Shown piece after piece: positions 44,001 to 56,300 of a DNA stretch of 64,000 nt. A program made the position numbers and the translations under genes. This DNA comes from Turritopsis dohrnii (Eukaryota > Cnidaria > Hydrozoa > Anthoathecata > Oceaniidae). The stretch is taken from NCBI GenBank assembly GCA_027922465.2, contig BQMF02000025.1, forward strand, positions 1,212,501-1,276,500, read 5' to 3'. The first letter of the stretch is position 1; every line of letters begins with the position of its first letter. The notes under the pieces were generated by a model. It ran no database searches, was not told where the DNA came from, and saw only the letters and a program-made list of their open reading frames with translations.

Positions 44001-47000
44001 AAATAAGAAAATTAAATACAAAGTATAATGAGTCAAAATATTACAGACAGTTGGGAGAAGTTTTAAATTGCTATTGTGATTAGGAAAGCCATTTGTAATA
44101 AGGGGCATTGACAGTATAACTTTGATCAAACATTGAAACATTAAAAACATTAACATTAAAAGTAAGTGGTGCAGAGTAGACACACATTTTTGATGTTGGA
44201 CCTGAAAAGCTGAGCTTCAGTATCTAAAGCTTAAAAAGAGTAGCAACCCATATACCAAAAACAAACGAAGATGTTTGTGTTTTCACTTAAAAACAAACAA
44301 ATGTATACCTTTTTCACTCTTCTGTTTACAAAACGTTGAGAACTTCAGAATGATCACAACTCAAGATAATTCAAAGTTTCTTCTACAGATTTTCTTTTTG
44401 GATTTCTGCGTAAGCAAGAAATACTTTACGATCGTCTTTGTTTTTCTGTTTTTTAGATTTCTGCGAAAGCAAGAAAGCCTTTACCATCGTCTTTGTTTTT
44501 TTTTCATACTGTCCAAACCTGGTCATGTTTGTCTCTCCAATTTGATTGGTTCATACAAAAGCCGTCTTAATGTTCATTGGTGCATAAAGCGCCACTATTT
44601 TGCAAAGGTGCTAATTAACTTTAATAGTGCTAATTTATTGGCTTGAATTTCCGCCATGTGATCATCCGGGTATTTTTCGACTTTGCACGCCGTTCGCATA
44701 ATGGTAGAAGAAACCGAAGAAACCCACTTAAGGCTGAAATACACTATCATTTTTCAACGATCATTTTTCAATTATCATTGAAAAATGACAGTGTATTTCA
44801 GCCTTTAGACTTCCATGTGTTGATTGATCAATATTGAACAGATTTAAAAGAACATTTAAGGGAGAAAGGGGAGAAATTCATAATTATCTTGCAATGATTC
44901 TACTGCGTTCATTCTTTTCTAAAAACAAGTTCTCAATGTTTTATAAAAACAGTGTGTGAAAAGGAATGCTTTTATTTTTTGGAAAATGTCTGGGATTCTT
45001 TCTAAATACACAAGATCGTTTGTTTCATGTGTGGGCTGTGGTGCTTTTTAAGCTCTGGATACGTACAGTTCAGCTCAGTTTCCTCTTCAACGACAACAAC
45101 ATACAAGAATGTCTTGTCTACCTAGTACAGGTAATGCATGTTTGTAAATAATAAACATAGCAATGACATATAGTTAATCAAACGAAAGCACAAATTTCTG
45201 TTTTCAGTTATGTATGTTGATTTTGTATGTATATATGGATGTATTTTGCATGATCAAAATCTATGTTTTCCTTTTTGTGCTTGTGATTTAGGAATTCTGT
45301 TAGGAAAAATGACTAGACGTATTGAATTCATAAATTCAAAAAATATAGGCTGAATTTCATGCATACTCATTTTCTTATCTAAATGGATCACTGTGTCCTT
45401 AATATCATCATGTACCAACAAAATAAAGAGCATTATGTCATCCAGATATCAAATTTATTGGTGTTTATTGGTATGAAGTTTTGCATTGACAATTATGTTT
45501 TTCTGGATTTTTGGGAGTACATGATCAGAAATTTGATAAACACAATTGTGGAAATGATTCAACCTTTTTTAAATTTCAAGAATGTCATAGTCTTTCTTTT
45601 TTTTATACTTCAGCTGATTTTGCAGAAATCTGTGTGCCTGCAAGGGCATCTTGTTTCATCTTAAAATATGTATATGTTTATTCTTTTAAAATCCATTTAA
45701 TATTGATCAAAAAACGTTTTGTAAATCTAAAAGGGTTTCTTCGCTGGGAGACATGACATGCATTGCACGGCGTTTCGGTTTCATGTAAACGCACACACGA
45801 AATATAAGCAATGAAAGAACATATCTAAACCATGGATAGCAGCTGGTATAAAGAAATCAATTTCTCTAAGAAATTCCTGTTACAAAATATTCATTAACTC
45901 TGATAATAAAGCCCAATATAAACACTATCATAATATTTATGATTTTTATCGCAACCGTATATTCAACCTAATTATAAACAGTAAAAAAATCATTACAACC
46001 TTTTCTTCCAGAAAAACATTCGAAACAAAAACAAATTTGGGATGGTATCAATGAACTCCTCAACAAAAAAAACAACAAGAATTGTCTAAGTAATTTCTCC
46101 TTAAAAGTTGATGGTAAGATAACTTCAGATGCAAAAAAAATTTCATCTACATTCAATGAATACTTCACTTCGATAGCTGATGACATTCGTGGAAACATTA
46201 AGCATAGCTCCAAGAATTTTAAAATGTTTTTAAAAAACAGGAATCCTGCTTCTTTTTTCTTCTCACCAGTCTTGCCAGCTGAAATAAACAAAATCATCAC
46301 CTCTTTTGACATAACCAAATCAACAGGTCCTAATAGTATCCACAGCTTAATACTAACCAACTTCAATAAAGAAATCTCTATGATCTTAGCTAAACTGCTT
46401 AATATGTCTCTCCAAAATGGCGAATTTCTTGAAATCTGTTACAGTGATTACTGTCTTCAAAAACAAGGGGACCCCATTAGATGTGTTTAACTACAGACCC
46501 ATATCCTTTCTTTCAAACGTAGATATAATTTTTGAGAAAATTGTATATCATCGACTTCTGTCTTTTCTTGACCAATTCAAAATTTTGGGTAATAAGCAAT
46601 TTGGATTCAGGAGCAAGCATTCACCTTTACATGCACTTATTAGTTTGACTGAGAACATTCGAAAAAATCTTGACTAGCGTAATTTTTCTTGTGGTGTGTT
46701 CATAGACCTCCAGAAAGCATTTGACACTGTGGACCATGAAATTCTCTTGAGCAAATTAAGAGTTAGAGGAATTGCTAACTCCTGGTTCAAATCCTACCTA
46801 CCAAATCGCTATCAATCTGCATCTACCTTAAGGGAAGAAATTTTCGCGGGAATTAATTTTCGCGAATATTCGGATTTCCATTGTTCTAGAACAATAGTCT
46901 TTTGTTATAAAACAATAGGACTCGCGAAATTCGCGAAATTTTCTTCCCGCGAAAATTTCTTCCCTTAGGTATTTCTAACTTGTTCTCATCCTACTCTTTA

Positions 47001-49039
47001 ATCAAACATGGTGTGCCTCAGGGCTCTGTACTTGGGCCACTATTATTTCTAATCTACATTAATGATTTTGCTGACTCAATCCTTCACTCAACTGTTTTTC
47101 ATTTTGCTGATGATACTAGCCTTCTTTACTCTAGCCTGAACCTTAAATCTATTAAGAAGCATATAAATATTGACCTCAAACATCTTCTACACTGGCTTAA
47201 TGCTAACAAATTTTCCCTCAATGCAACTAAAACAGAAGTTATTCTTTTCAGACATAAAACAGGTTGACTACGATATTAGATTAAAATTAAATGGGAAAAA
47301 ATAACATTTTACAAACTCTGCTCATTACTTAGGGGTTATTCTTGACCCTCATTTTAATTGGGAAGCCCGTTTTAACTATCTTACCCTAAAGCTAAGAAAA
47401 ATTAATGGTGCACTTTCAATCCTAAGACACTTCTTACCCAGGAATACTTCAATTAATGTGTATCATGCTTTATTTTCTTCTCATACAAATTACGCTTGTC
47501 AAGTGTGAGGTCAAGCACTACCAAAACAACATCGCATTATTAAACTTCAAAAAACTGCTCTTCGCTTAATCTCTTTTTCTCATTTTAGACATGCATCAAA
47601 ACCACTACTTTATTCTCTAAAAGTTTTCAGGGTTTCTGACTATATTTATATTTTGATTATTTATATACATTCTATTTTCATTTGTACTATGTTTTAGTTT
47701 TCAAACTTCTATCAGCCGAGTCATTACCAATGACCTAGGGCTAAAAGAAGTTCAGTTTTATGTATGCTTTCGGTAGTCGTATTTTCAAATGGTTGAGGAA
47801 AAAAAGTAATAATAACAATAATTTAATTTTGTATAAAACTATATAAAACTATAATCTGTACAAGACTGTATTAACTATATAAAATTAAGATTGTATAAAA
47901 CTGTATTTAAAAAATAGGATCTGTATAAAACTTTAAAAACTGTATAAAAAATATATTATGGTAAGTGTCGTATATCTAGATGGGCTCAAATGGAAAGTAC
48001 CTTCCGCAGAATGTGGGCAGTACTATTCATGACAATCTTTTGTAATTCACACAGAGGTATATTTCCTGGTATGTTTTCAAGGTGTTTCTGAGTTCCTTTC
48101 TTTATGATACCAATGGCACAGATGATATCCGGAATTGTGGTGGCTCTCACATTGCACATCTTGTTTTTGTTTGTTTGATTGTTTTTTTGTTTTTTGTTGT
48201 TGTTGTTTTTCTATCCGTTTTGCTATGCTATTTATCCTTGGTGGCCATCACTCGATTAGTTTTTGCTATTTGGTGGTCTCCATTAATTATACTGAATTAT
48301 TGTAAATGTACTACAGTTTCTGAATAAATAGATTACTTACTATATTACTTACTTATTATAAATGCCTTCAGAAGCCAAGAAAACATCTCCCTGTCACTTC
48401 TCTCCTAACGTTTTACTTTCAAATTATACTGCTGCACATCTCTCCTTTCAGGTGGGAACAAAGAGGTACATGGCGCCTGAAGTTTTACAAGGCGCTGTTG
48501 ACTTTCGAGTAGAATCATTTCTATGTATCGATGTCTACGCCTTAGCTCTTGTTATGTGGGAGTGCTTGACACGTTGTAACGTAACTGGTAAGTTGATTGA
48601 TATCATTACATTTCCTTCTTGGTCAGGTGGGGTAAAAAAATGACTTGAATTCACATTTTTATGTAATGTTAGGTACGGTTGATACTTATCGTGTTGCGTT
48701 TGAAAAAGAAGTCGGTCAGGACCCAACCATCGATGATATACGTGCCTGTGTAGTGGACAGACATTGTCGGCCGATCATTGAACGCAAGTGGAAACATAAT
48801 AAGGTGATTTTATATTTTATTAACTAGGAAATGTTTTTGCAACTTTTGGAAATTGGTTTTACTTGCACAATAAACAGACCACGTCATTTTTCATTTCTTG
48901 GAACAGCGTAATTTATTAAAACCCTTATATTTTTCAGATGTTGTCACGAATTTCTAAGACAATTGAAGAATGCTGGGATGAAGACCCAGAAGCACGTCTC
49001 ACCACCTCGAACATTTTCGAGAGACTTTCCTCCGTGTAG
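41063..49039 (+). CDS. type II TGF-beta/activin receptor Ser/Thr kinase, five exons seen, first exon missing
   Basis: Exons: 41063-41380 (cysteine-rich ectodomain, ending [13 protein letters not shown], the Cys box), 42173-42855 (single membrane span [20 protein letters not shown] and kinase N-lobe), 48452-48587, 48673-48803 and 48938-49039 (stop TAG). All introns are GT-AG, with phases 1, 0, 1, 0 that join in frame. Kinase marks: GKYSSVWRG (Gly loop), [52 protein letters not shown] and [24 protein letters not shown] and [10 protein letters not shown] are typical of activin type II receptors. It would bind BMP/activin-like ligands at the membrane and phosphorylate type I receptors. No internal stop or frame break, so it is likely functional. 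The signal-peptide exon should lie upstream and was not found. Confidence 0.9.
41413..41647. mobile_element. 235-bp MITE in receptor intron, TA target duplication
   Basis: Ends CAGTACCGTTC(G/A)CATGAAAC...ACATGTACATG are inverted matches of about 38 bp with few differences. TA at 41411-41412 and 41648-41649. Tc1/mariner-type by end sequence and target. Confidence 0.75.
43964..44080 (-). mobile_element. reverse-oriented LINE tail with (TAGAA)n
   Basis: GGAATAGAATAGAATAGAATAA then TATTTATTCGTC is the reverse complement of the tail at 366-416, so a LINE of the same family ends here on the minus strand. The body beyond about 44080 is not recognisable. Confidence 0.5.
44398..44506. repeat. imperfect direct repeat, two ~50-bp copies
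   Basis: GATTTCTGCGTAAGCAAGAA ... ATCGTCTTTGTTTTTC is repeated about 60 bp later with a few changes (GATTTCTGCGAAAGCAAGAA). Confidence 0.5.
44731..44804. mobile_element. 74-bp palindromic MITE, TTA target duplication
   Basis: Arms AGGCTGAAATACACT(A/G)TCAT... are inverted copies of about 28 bp. TTA at 44728-44730 and 44805-44807. A partly matching piece lies at 3150-3180. Confidence 0.7.
46831..46965. mobile_element. 135-bp MITE inside the LINE RT domain, TA target duplication
   Basis: Perfect inverted ends AGGGAAGAAATTTTCGCGGG; TA at 46829-46830 and 46966-46967. The interior has TTCGCGAA palindromes. It splits the RT frame between the fingers/palm part (PNRYQSAS) and the VPQGSVLGP motif. 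Confidence 0.85.
47646..48081. other. LINE 3' part, AT-rich with GTATAAAACT repeats
   Basis: A degenerate array of GTATAAAACT-like words at about 47830-47960, between the last LINE coding match and its 3' tail. No gene. Confidence 0.4.
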
Positions 49040-49079
49040 AGCGTCTTTAAAAATTAAATGCTGTTATGTTATGTTGGAA

Positions 49080-52000
49080 TATTAGAATATTTTTAATTTC
49101 CTCGTTTGAGCTGTACAAACGAATAATGGCTTCCGGGCGACCACTATAGGCTGGCGCAATATAGGGGTAAAGGGCTTGACTCTTTTATGTGGCCTCCACA
49201 GGGACTTATATGACATACCATACATGTATACCTATAAAATCGAAGCTGCAGAATTCATTTCTGGCATCAGATTGACCAAAGACAGCGTTGTTTGAGCTGT
49301 ACAAACGAATAAAGGCTTCTGGGTGACGTCTACAGGGTGGCGTAATATAAAGGGTAAGGGGCTTGGATCTTTATTGGGACCCCTATACGGACATATAGGA
49401 CATACCATACATGTTTACCAGTCAAATCGAGTCCGTAGAATTCGACTCTGCCATCAGATTGACCAAAGGCAGCCTCGTTTGAGCTGTGCAAACGAATAAT
49501 GGCTTACGGGCGGCCTCTATAGACTGGCGCAATATATGGGGTAATTGGGTTGCCTCTTTTTTGTGGCATCCACACGGACTTATATGACCTACCATACATG
49601 TATACCTATAAAATCGAAGCTGCAGAATCCATTTCTGGCATCAGATTGACCAAAGACAGCGTTGTTTGAGCTGTACGTAGGTATAATGGCTTCTGGGTGG
49701 CGTTATATAAAGAATAGGGGGCTTGGATTTTTATTGGGACCCTTATACAGACAAATAGGACATACCATACATATTTACCAGTCAAATTGATTACGTAGAA
49801 TTCGGTTCTGCCATCAGATTGACCAAAGACTGCCTCGTTTGAGCTGTGCAAATAATCGCTTACAGGCGATGTATATAGGCTGGCGCAATATAGGGGTAAA
49901 GGGGTTGACTCTTTTTTGTGGCGTCCACAGGGACTTATATGACATAGCATACATGTATACCTATAAAATCGAGGCCGCACAATTTATTTCTGGCATCAGA
50001 TTAACCAAAGACAACGTTGTTTGAGCTGTACAAACGAATAATGGCTTCTGAGCGACGTCTATAGGGTGGCGTTATATCGGGGTATAGGGCTTTGATCTTT
50101 ATTGGAACCCATATTTGGACATATAGGATATACCATATACGTTTACCAGGCAAATGGAGTCCGTAAAGTTGGATTCTGCCATCAGATTGACCAAAGACAG
50201 CCTCCTTTGAGCTGTACAAACGAATAATGGCTTACAGGCGACGTTTATAGCCTGACGCAATATAGGGGTAAAGGGCTTGACTCTTTCTTGCGGTATCCAC
50301 AGGGACTTATGTGACATACCATACATGTATACCTATAAAATCGAAACCGCAAAATGTATTTCTGGCATCAGATTGAGCGAAAACAGCCTCGTTTGAGCTG
50401 TACAAACGAATAATGGCTTACGGGCGACGTCTATAGGATGGCCAAATATAGGGGTAAAGGGGTTGACTCCTTTTTGTGGCGTCCACAGAGGGACTTATAT
50501 GACATACTATACATGTATACCTATAAATTCGTGGCCGCAGAAGCCATTTATGGCATCAGATTGACCAAAGACAGCGTTGCTTGAGCTGTACAAGCCAATA
50601 ATGGCTTCTGGGCCACGTCTATAGGGTGGCGTTATATAGGGGTAAGGGGCTTGCATCTTTATTGGGACCCTTATACAGACATATAGGATATACCATACAT
50701 GTTTACCAGTCAAATCGGTTCCGTAAAATTCGATTTTTCCATCAGATTGACCAAAGAAAGCCTCCTTTGAGCTATACAAACAAATAATGGCTTACAGCCG
50801 ACTTCTATAGGCCGGGGCAATATAGGGGTAAAGGGGTTGACTCTTTTTTGTGGTATCCACAGGGACTTATATGACATAGCATACATGTATACCTAGAAAA
50901 TCGAGGTCGCAGAATTCATTTCTGGCATCAGATTGACCAAAGACAGCGTTGTTTAAGCTGTACAAACGAACAATGGCTTCCGGGCGACGTCTACAGTGGG
51001 GTGTTATATAGGGGTAAGTGGCTTAGATCTTTATTGGGACCCCTATACGAAAATATAAGAATTACCATACATGTTTACCAGTACAATCGAGTCCGTAGAA
51101 TTAGATTCCTCCATCAGATTGACCCAAAGAAAGCCTCCCTTCAGCTGTGGAAACGGATAATAGCTTATGGGCGACGTCTATAGGCTGGTGCAATATAGGC
51201 GCAAAGGGGTTGACTCTTTTTTATGGCATCCACAGGGACTTATATGACACACCATACATGTGTACCTATAAAATCGAAGCCGCAGAAGCCATTTATGGCA
51301 TCAGATTGACCAAGAACAGATTTGTTTGAGGTGTAAGAGCGAATAATGGCTTCCGGGCGACGTCTATAGGCTGACGCAATATAGAGGTAAAGGGGTTGAC
51401 TCCTTTTTGTGGCATCCACAGGGACTTATATGACATACCATACATGTATACCTAGAAAATCGAGGCTGCAGAATCCATTTCTGGCATCAGATTGACCAAG
51501 CACAGTGTTGTTTTAGATGTACAAGCGAACAATGGCTTTCGGGGGACGTCTATAGGGTGGCGTTATATAGAGGTAGGGGGCTTGGAGGACCTCTTTACGG
51601 ACATATAGGACATACCATACATGTTTACCAGTCAAATCGAGTCCGTAACATTCGATGCTGCCATCAGATTGACCAAAGACAGCTTCGTTTGAGATGCGCA
51701 AACGAATAATGGCTTACAGGTAACGTGAAAAGCTGGTGCAATATAGGGGTAAAGGGTTGACTCTTTATTGCGGCATCCACAGGGACTCATATGACATACA
51801 ATACATATATAGCTAAAAAATCGAGGGCACACAATTCATTTGATGCATGAGATTGACTAAGAACAGTGTTGTTTGAGCTGTACAAACGAATAATGGCATT
51901 CGAGCGACGGCTATAGGGTGGCGTTACATAGGGGTAAGGGGCTCAGATCGTTATTGAGACCCCTATACGGACATAGAGGACATACCATACATATTTACCA

Positions 52001-52528
52001 GTCAAATCGAGTCTCTAGAATTCAATTCCTCCATCAGACTGACCCAAAGAAAGCCGCGCATGAGCTGTGCAAACGGATAATGCCTTATGGGTGACGCTTA
52101 TAGGCTAGCGCAATATAGGGGTAAAGGGGTTGACTCTATTTTGTGGCATCCACAGGGACTTATATGACATACCATACATGTATACCTATAAAATCGAGGT
52201 CGCAGAAGCCATTTATGTCATCAGATTGACCAAACACAGCGTTGTTTGAGCTATACAAGCAAATAATGGCTTCCAGGCGACGTCTATATGGTGGCGTCAT
52301 ATAGGGGTAAGGGGCTTGTATTTTTATTGGTACCCCTATACAGACATTTAGGATATATCATACATGTTTACCAGTCAAATCGAGTCCGTAAAATTCGATT
52401 CTGCCGTCAAATTGACCAAAGACAGCCTCGTTTGAGCTGTGCAAACGAATAATGGCTTACGGGCGACGTCTAAAGCCTGGCGCATTATCGGGGTAAATGG
52501 GTTGACTCTTTTTTATGGCATCCACAGG
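49080..52528 (+). repeat. ~187-bp satellite array, about 18 copies, two alternating monomer types
   Basis: The phrase CATCAGATTGACCAAAGA recurs at intervals of 173-188 bp (for example 49269, 49456, 49643, 49816, 49998, 50184, 50370, 50558, 50744, 50930). Type A monomers carry TATACCTATAAAATCGA and ATTT(C/A)TGGCATCAG; type B carry TTTACCAGTCAAATCGAGTC and CTGCCATCAG. The order is mostly ABAB with AA at about 50333/50516 and 51265/51450. The array starts about 40 bp after the receptor stop codon and ends abruptly at GGCATCCACAGG. Open frames inside are not conserved, because 187 is not divisible by 3. Confidence 0.9.
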
Positions 52529-52847
52529 AGAGATAGGAAAGTACCGATGTTAGGACAGAAATGTATCCCCTAATTATCAACGAGAGTCCCTGTCAATTAT
52601 TTTCTACTAAACATAAATTATTAACGTGGGAAATCCTAAGATTTCGGGGATTTCCCTACATAAAGTTTAATTAACAAATATTATGGGATTTCCATATTAT
52701 TATTATTATCACCACAAACTACTCAGAAATGTAAACAATTAAATATCATAAAAATGTCCAGGGGAAATCCCCAATTGTAGTAAAAAGCAGTTTGTAGCAG
52801 TTTCATTTTATAACATAAATGAGCTAACAATACTCATAACACACAGG

Positions 52848-52925
52848 TCAGCGTAGTCTAGTGGTTAAGGACATTAACTTGCACCAGCAAGGTTGTGTGT
52901 TCGAACCCCACGCAGTTCGTCTGAG
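52848..52925 (+). repeat. tRNA-derived SINE head
   Basis: A box-like TAGTCTAGTGG and B box TGTTCGAACCC are spaced as in tRNA, with an anticodon-arm-like CTTGC...GCAAG. The outer stem does not pair well and the T arm has a mismatch, so a functional tRNA is unlikely. The unrelated tail may run to about 53220. Confidence 0.5.
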
Positions 52926-53390
52926 AGGAAGTTTATACTTCGGCGGTTGTAGATCTCTCATGTTCTGGTTGTGAAACTTGCATGAGTGCGCACTTCCCCG
53001 CAGTTGAGTTGAATGTATCGCGAAATGGTTAGCAATGCGTCTGGGTGATTTATCACTGTCAGGTTTCTCTGGTCCATAGAGACATTCAGGTTACCGTCAT
53101 TTCGATCGAAATTCAGCAAAACGTCAGGGCTTAGAAGTGTTAGCATGTATCCACAATGCCGACTATAATTGCACACTACACGCGCTGATCATCGAAATAT
53201 ATACCATATGCTAAAAGCTGTTGTTATCACTAAAATCAAAGCAATTTTTTCTTCTTCCTGAGATGGGAGTGAATTTGTTTGACTCACTCTTTTGTGAACT
53301 TCCTTTTGTGAACTTTTATTTTTTGTTTGAACTTCCTTTTGTGAACTTTTACTTTTTGTTTGTAGCTCTTACCTCTTACCTCTTTGTTAT
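52926..53390. other. SINE body or unassigned DNA
   Basis: No coding frame supported. At about 53288-53367 there is a direct repeat of CTTCCTTTTGTGAACTTTTA. Confidence 0.35.
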
Positions 53391-56300
53391 TTATTGTAAC
53401 TTGTAGTGTCCTCTCGCTAATGTTCTAATACCATCGACGATAATTCTTTTGTCATCATCCGCATTGAGAGCGAGTTTGTTTGATTTCAATGTGTAAACAT
53501 CATGCTTAATCGATCGGAAGGTCATTTGCTCTCTATAAATATTTTCACCATCCAATAAACATCTCTTATAATCATCAAACCCCATCGTCTTCTTTACTAC
53601 ACACTTCTTGACTCCCTTACACTTTTTGTCTTCTGTTCCGTCTAACTGTTTATATGCATAGGTCTTTGCTCTAAGAGCAACAAACTCTGTCATTATCTTA
53701 CCACCCAACTCATCTTTCATTAGACCAATGACTTTCTTATTCAAACCTATGGGTAAAGGTCTGTTATCTTTCTCATCGTACGCTGAAGTGTCGAATCTCA
53801 AAGCTACATCATCGGCGATATCTTTGTAAAAGTCGTTGGTTTTGATGTGGTAGACAAAGCTGTCTGTATCCATATAGCAGAGCTTTAGATTGTCGCCATA
53901 TTTTGGTCTCATGTAATCATAGTGAAACCATACATAATCATCTTTGACAAATCAAGAACCGCAGGCCCCAGATAGATTGGCTTGTTCAATATGAGTTTGA
54001 TCTTTTGCATTTCAGCAGCCATCAAATGTTCGCTGAAACAGATACTACCCTTGAAGTTAGGTTTCATCACCAGCTTCTCATATTGTTCTTTCTTGGTAGC
54101 CAAGCGTATGTCTTTATGCTTACGTTGATTCTCCATAGTTTTACCAAAGACTAAATTGTTCATGAGCTTGAAAAAGTCCTTTTCAAAGTCATTCTTTGAT
54201 TTGGTACGCAAATTGGTGTTGAAATCGATGTACGGCTTCAACCATGCGCTTTGCTTAAATCTCAGTACTCTATGAACCTTCTCAAGAACAAGACCATGCT
54301 TCAGCGCTTGATCAAGTGCACAGATATGAATAATATAGTTCTTCTTGTCTGAAAGACATGGAGTTAGCTTTTCTACACCATTGATCTTCTTTCGCTCAGG
54401 CATAAATGGAAGATAGTTATGTGAATCATGAAGCTCCTGAGGATAGTTCACATCAACTTCAAGAAGATAACCATATTTACCGTCTTTCTCAGCGAACTTT
54501 GAAATGAATTTAGCGGTAAATTTATTAGCATCTACCCACTTGAAATTCCCTGTCGGTAGCTTCTGAATCATAGCTCATCCATATAGATTGTTTGCATCAA
54601 GATATTGGAGATAGCTACTTTCTTCAGTCTTCTTATATTTAGCATCCATATACTTGTTATTAGCTTTAGTATGTCTATGAACAGCCTGACAGAGACCTCC
54701 TCTAATACCTTGCTCTACGAAGAGAAACATATCCATATCTGACAACAAATCCAGCTCAACCTCTGTCTTTTTCAAACAGGCTTGCCAAGCTAGTCCTGGA
54801 GCAGTGTAAAAATGTGCAGGATCCAGTTTATAATTTGTTATGCATGTTTCCCTAAAAGTCTCAAAAACATCAGCAAGCAAAGAACGTCTGTCTTGAGGTA
54901 GAGATCATGATACACACCCATATTTTTATTTTTCATGTGTTTCCACACCTTCTGTGCATGTGTATAATCAGCATCACTGATACCTTTCATGTTCAACTTG
55001 CTGTAAAAAGCATCTTTCGGTGGGAGCTTAGTTTCATTAAACTTATCAAAAGAATCAATGTATTCATAAGGATAAACTCCTTTTCTTCTCAATAGTTTGA
55101 ATTGCTCATCACCCTTGAAGAATTTTCGAAGGTTTTTACACTGATCGTCAGATAGATTGTTTACCAAGTTATCCAGACTACTAGCCATGAAACGCACAAT
55201 ATCGATGAATCTCAACTGTATCTTTTGAACTTTAGTCTCCCCATTTTTGTTAGTGTATTCACCAACCTTAACATCCAATGAGAAAGAGATATATTTTTCT
55301 TTGTTTTCAGCGATGACGGTAATCTTTTCATCTCCATACTGTTTGGCTAGTTCTTTGATAAACAGATGAGCATCATATCCGCTCAGATTGTGAAAGACGA
55401 TCGGGATGTATTTAGGCACTTTATAACGGAGATTACAAGACTGATGTGCAGCTCCACGAAATTTACCAGTAAAATGACAGTGATCCCTAACCTTAATATT
55501 ATCTTTTTCAAATTCTTTCATACATATGTGGCATTTATCAGAATCGGTAAATCCCTGTTCCTCTTCATATGTGAGGTCTCGCATTTTCTGTTTAGGAAAC
55601 ATATTGTATAGCCTTTTCACTTCACCTACTGCATGATCCACAAAACGTAAAACACAGTCTTCACCACGATAAAGCGTTAGAGGGTCTGAAACTTCACCAT
55701 GAGCAAATTTGCTATAACAACAGAAGCCTGTGGGGATATGTATACCAACCTTTTCAGTGGATGATCCACTACCGCTGCGCGGTTCTTCACAAACCTCTTT
55801 TGACAAAGCTTCGAAATCAGCATACATTATGAAAGGAGCTTTGAGCTGGTACTGACCATCATGAAATTTAACGGTGCTACCCTCTTTAGGGAGTTGAATC
55901 TTAGCAGCATCGTTATCTTTACAATACTCAAAGTGCTCATCTCTCATCTGCTCACTTGAGAATCCATTGAGACAATTCAAGCAATAATGCTCCTTATGTT
56001 CGTACTTCGAGTTGACCTTGCTCAAGACACCGCTCAAGTTCTTTACAGCTATATAATGTCTCTTTTCCTCTTCACATAGTAAAAACAAAACAACCGTTTC
56101 TTTGCGGTCAAGATGCTTCGACTTACGACACATATAGACACCTTCTCTTACATCTTTTGTCAAAACATGCACAGCGATATCAGGGTTCCTCCTCTCAGAC
56201 AAATCTATTTTATTTAGCGCCATCGGAAACGATAAACCATTCCAATTATAGTTATCATACTTTTTGAGAGTTGAGATTCGCTCAGGATGATTATCGATCT

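Larger units (their letters stand above)
43276..45653. mobile_element. 2.4-kb inverted-end element inserted in the LINE
   Basis: The left end CAAGATGCCCTAACAGGC... and the reverse complement of the right end (CAAGATGCCCTTGCAGGC...) match over about 90 bp (GATTTCTGC.AAAT..GCTGAAGTAT.AAAAA), diverged. The LINE reading frame is cut at 43275 and picks up again beyond 45653. No clear target duplication. Inside are a duplicated ~110-bp stretch (43408-43516 and 43855-43963), a reverse LINE tail and a small MITE. No transposase was recognised. Confidence 0.55.
42976..48358 (+). mobile_element. CR1/L2-like LINE filling the receptor kinase intron, itself interrupted
   Basis: Endonuclease C-terminal remnant at 42976-43275 ([20 protein letters not shown]..., then [10 protein letters not shown]). 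Interrupted by the element 43276-45653. It resumes at 45828 ([12 protein letters not shown]) and runs through [74 protein letters not shown] and [10 protein letters not shown], then [17 protein letters not shown] to about 47645. The tail with GGTGGCCATC / GGTGGTCTCC and TTAC repeats ends at 48358, 93 bp before the next receptor exon. Several frameshifts and stops. Same strand as the receptor gene. Confidence 0.75.

Noticed and set aside
49606..51832. Open frames of 60-124 codons on both strands of the satellite
   Set aside because: They start and stop at different phases in each monomer; a 187-bp unit shifts frame every copy, so they are by-products of the repeat.
52848..52925. Functional tRNA gene
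   Set aside because: A and B boxes are present, but the acceptor ends do not pair and the T stem has a mismatch; a SINE head fits better.
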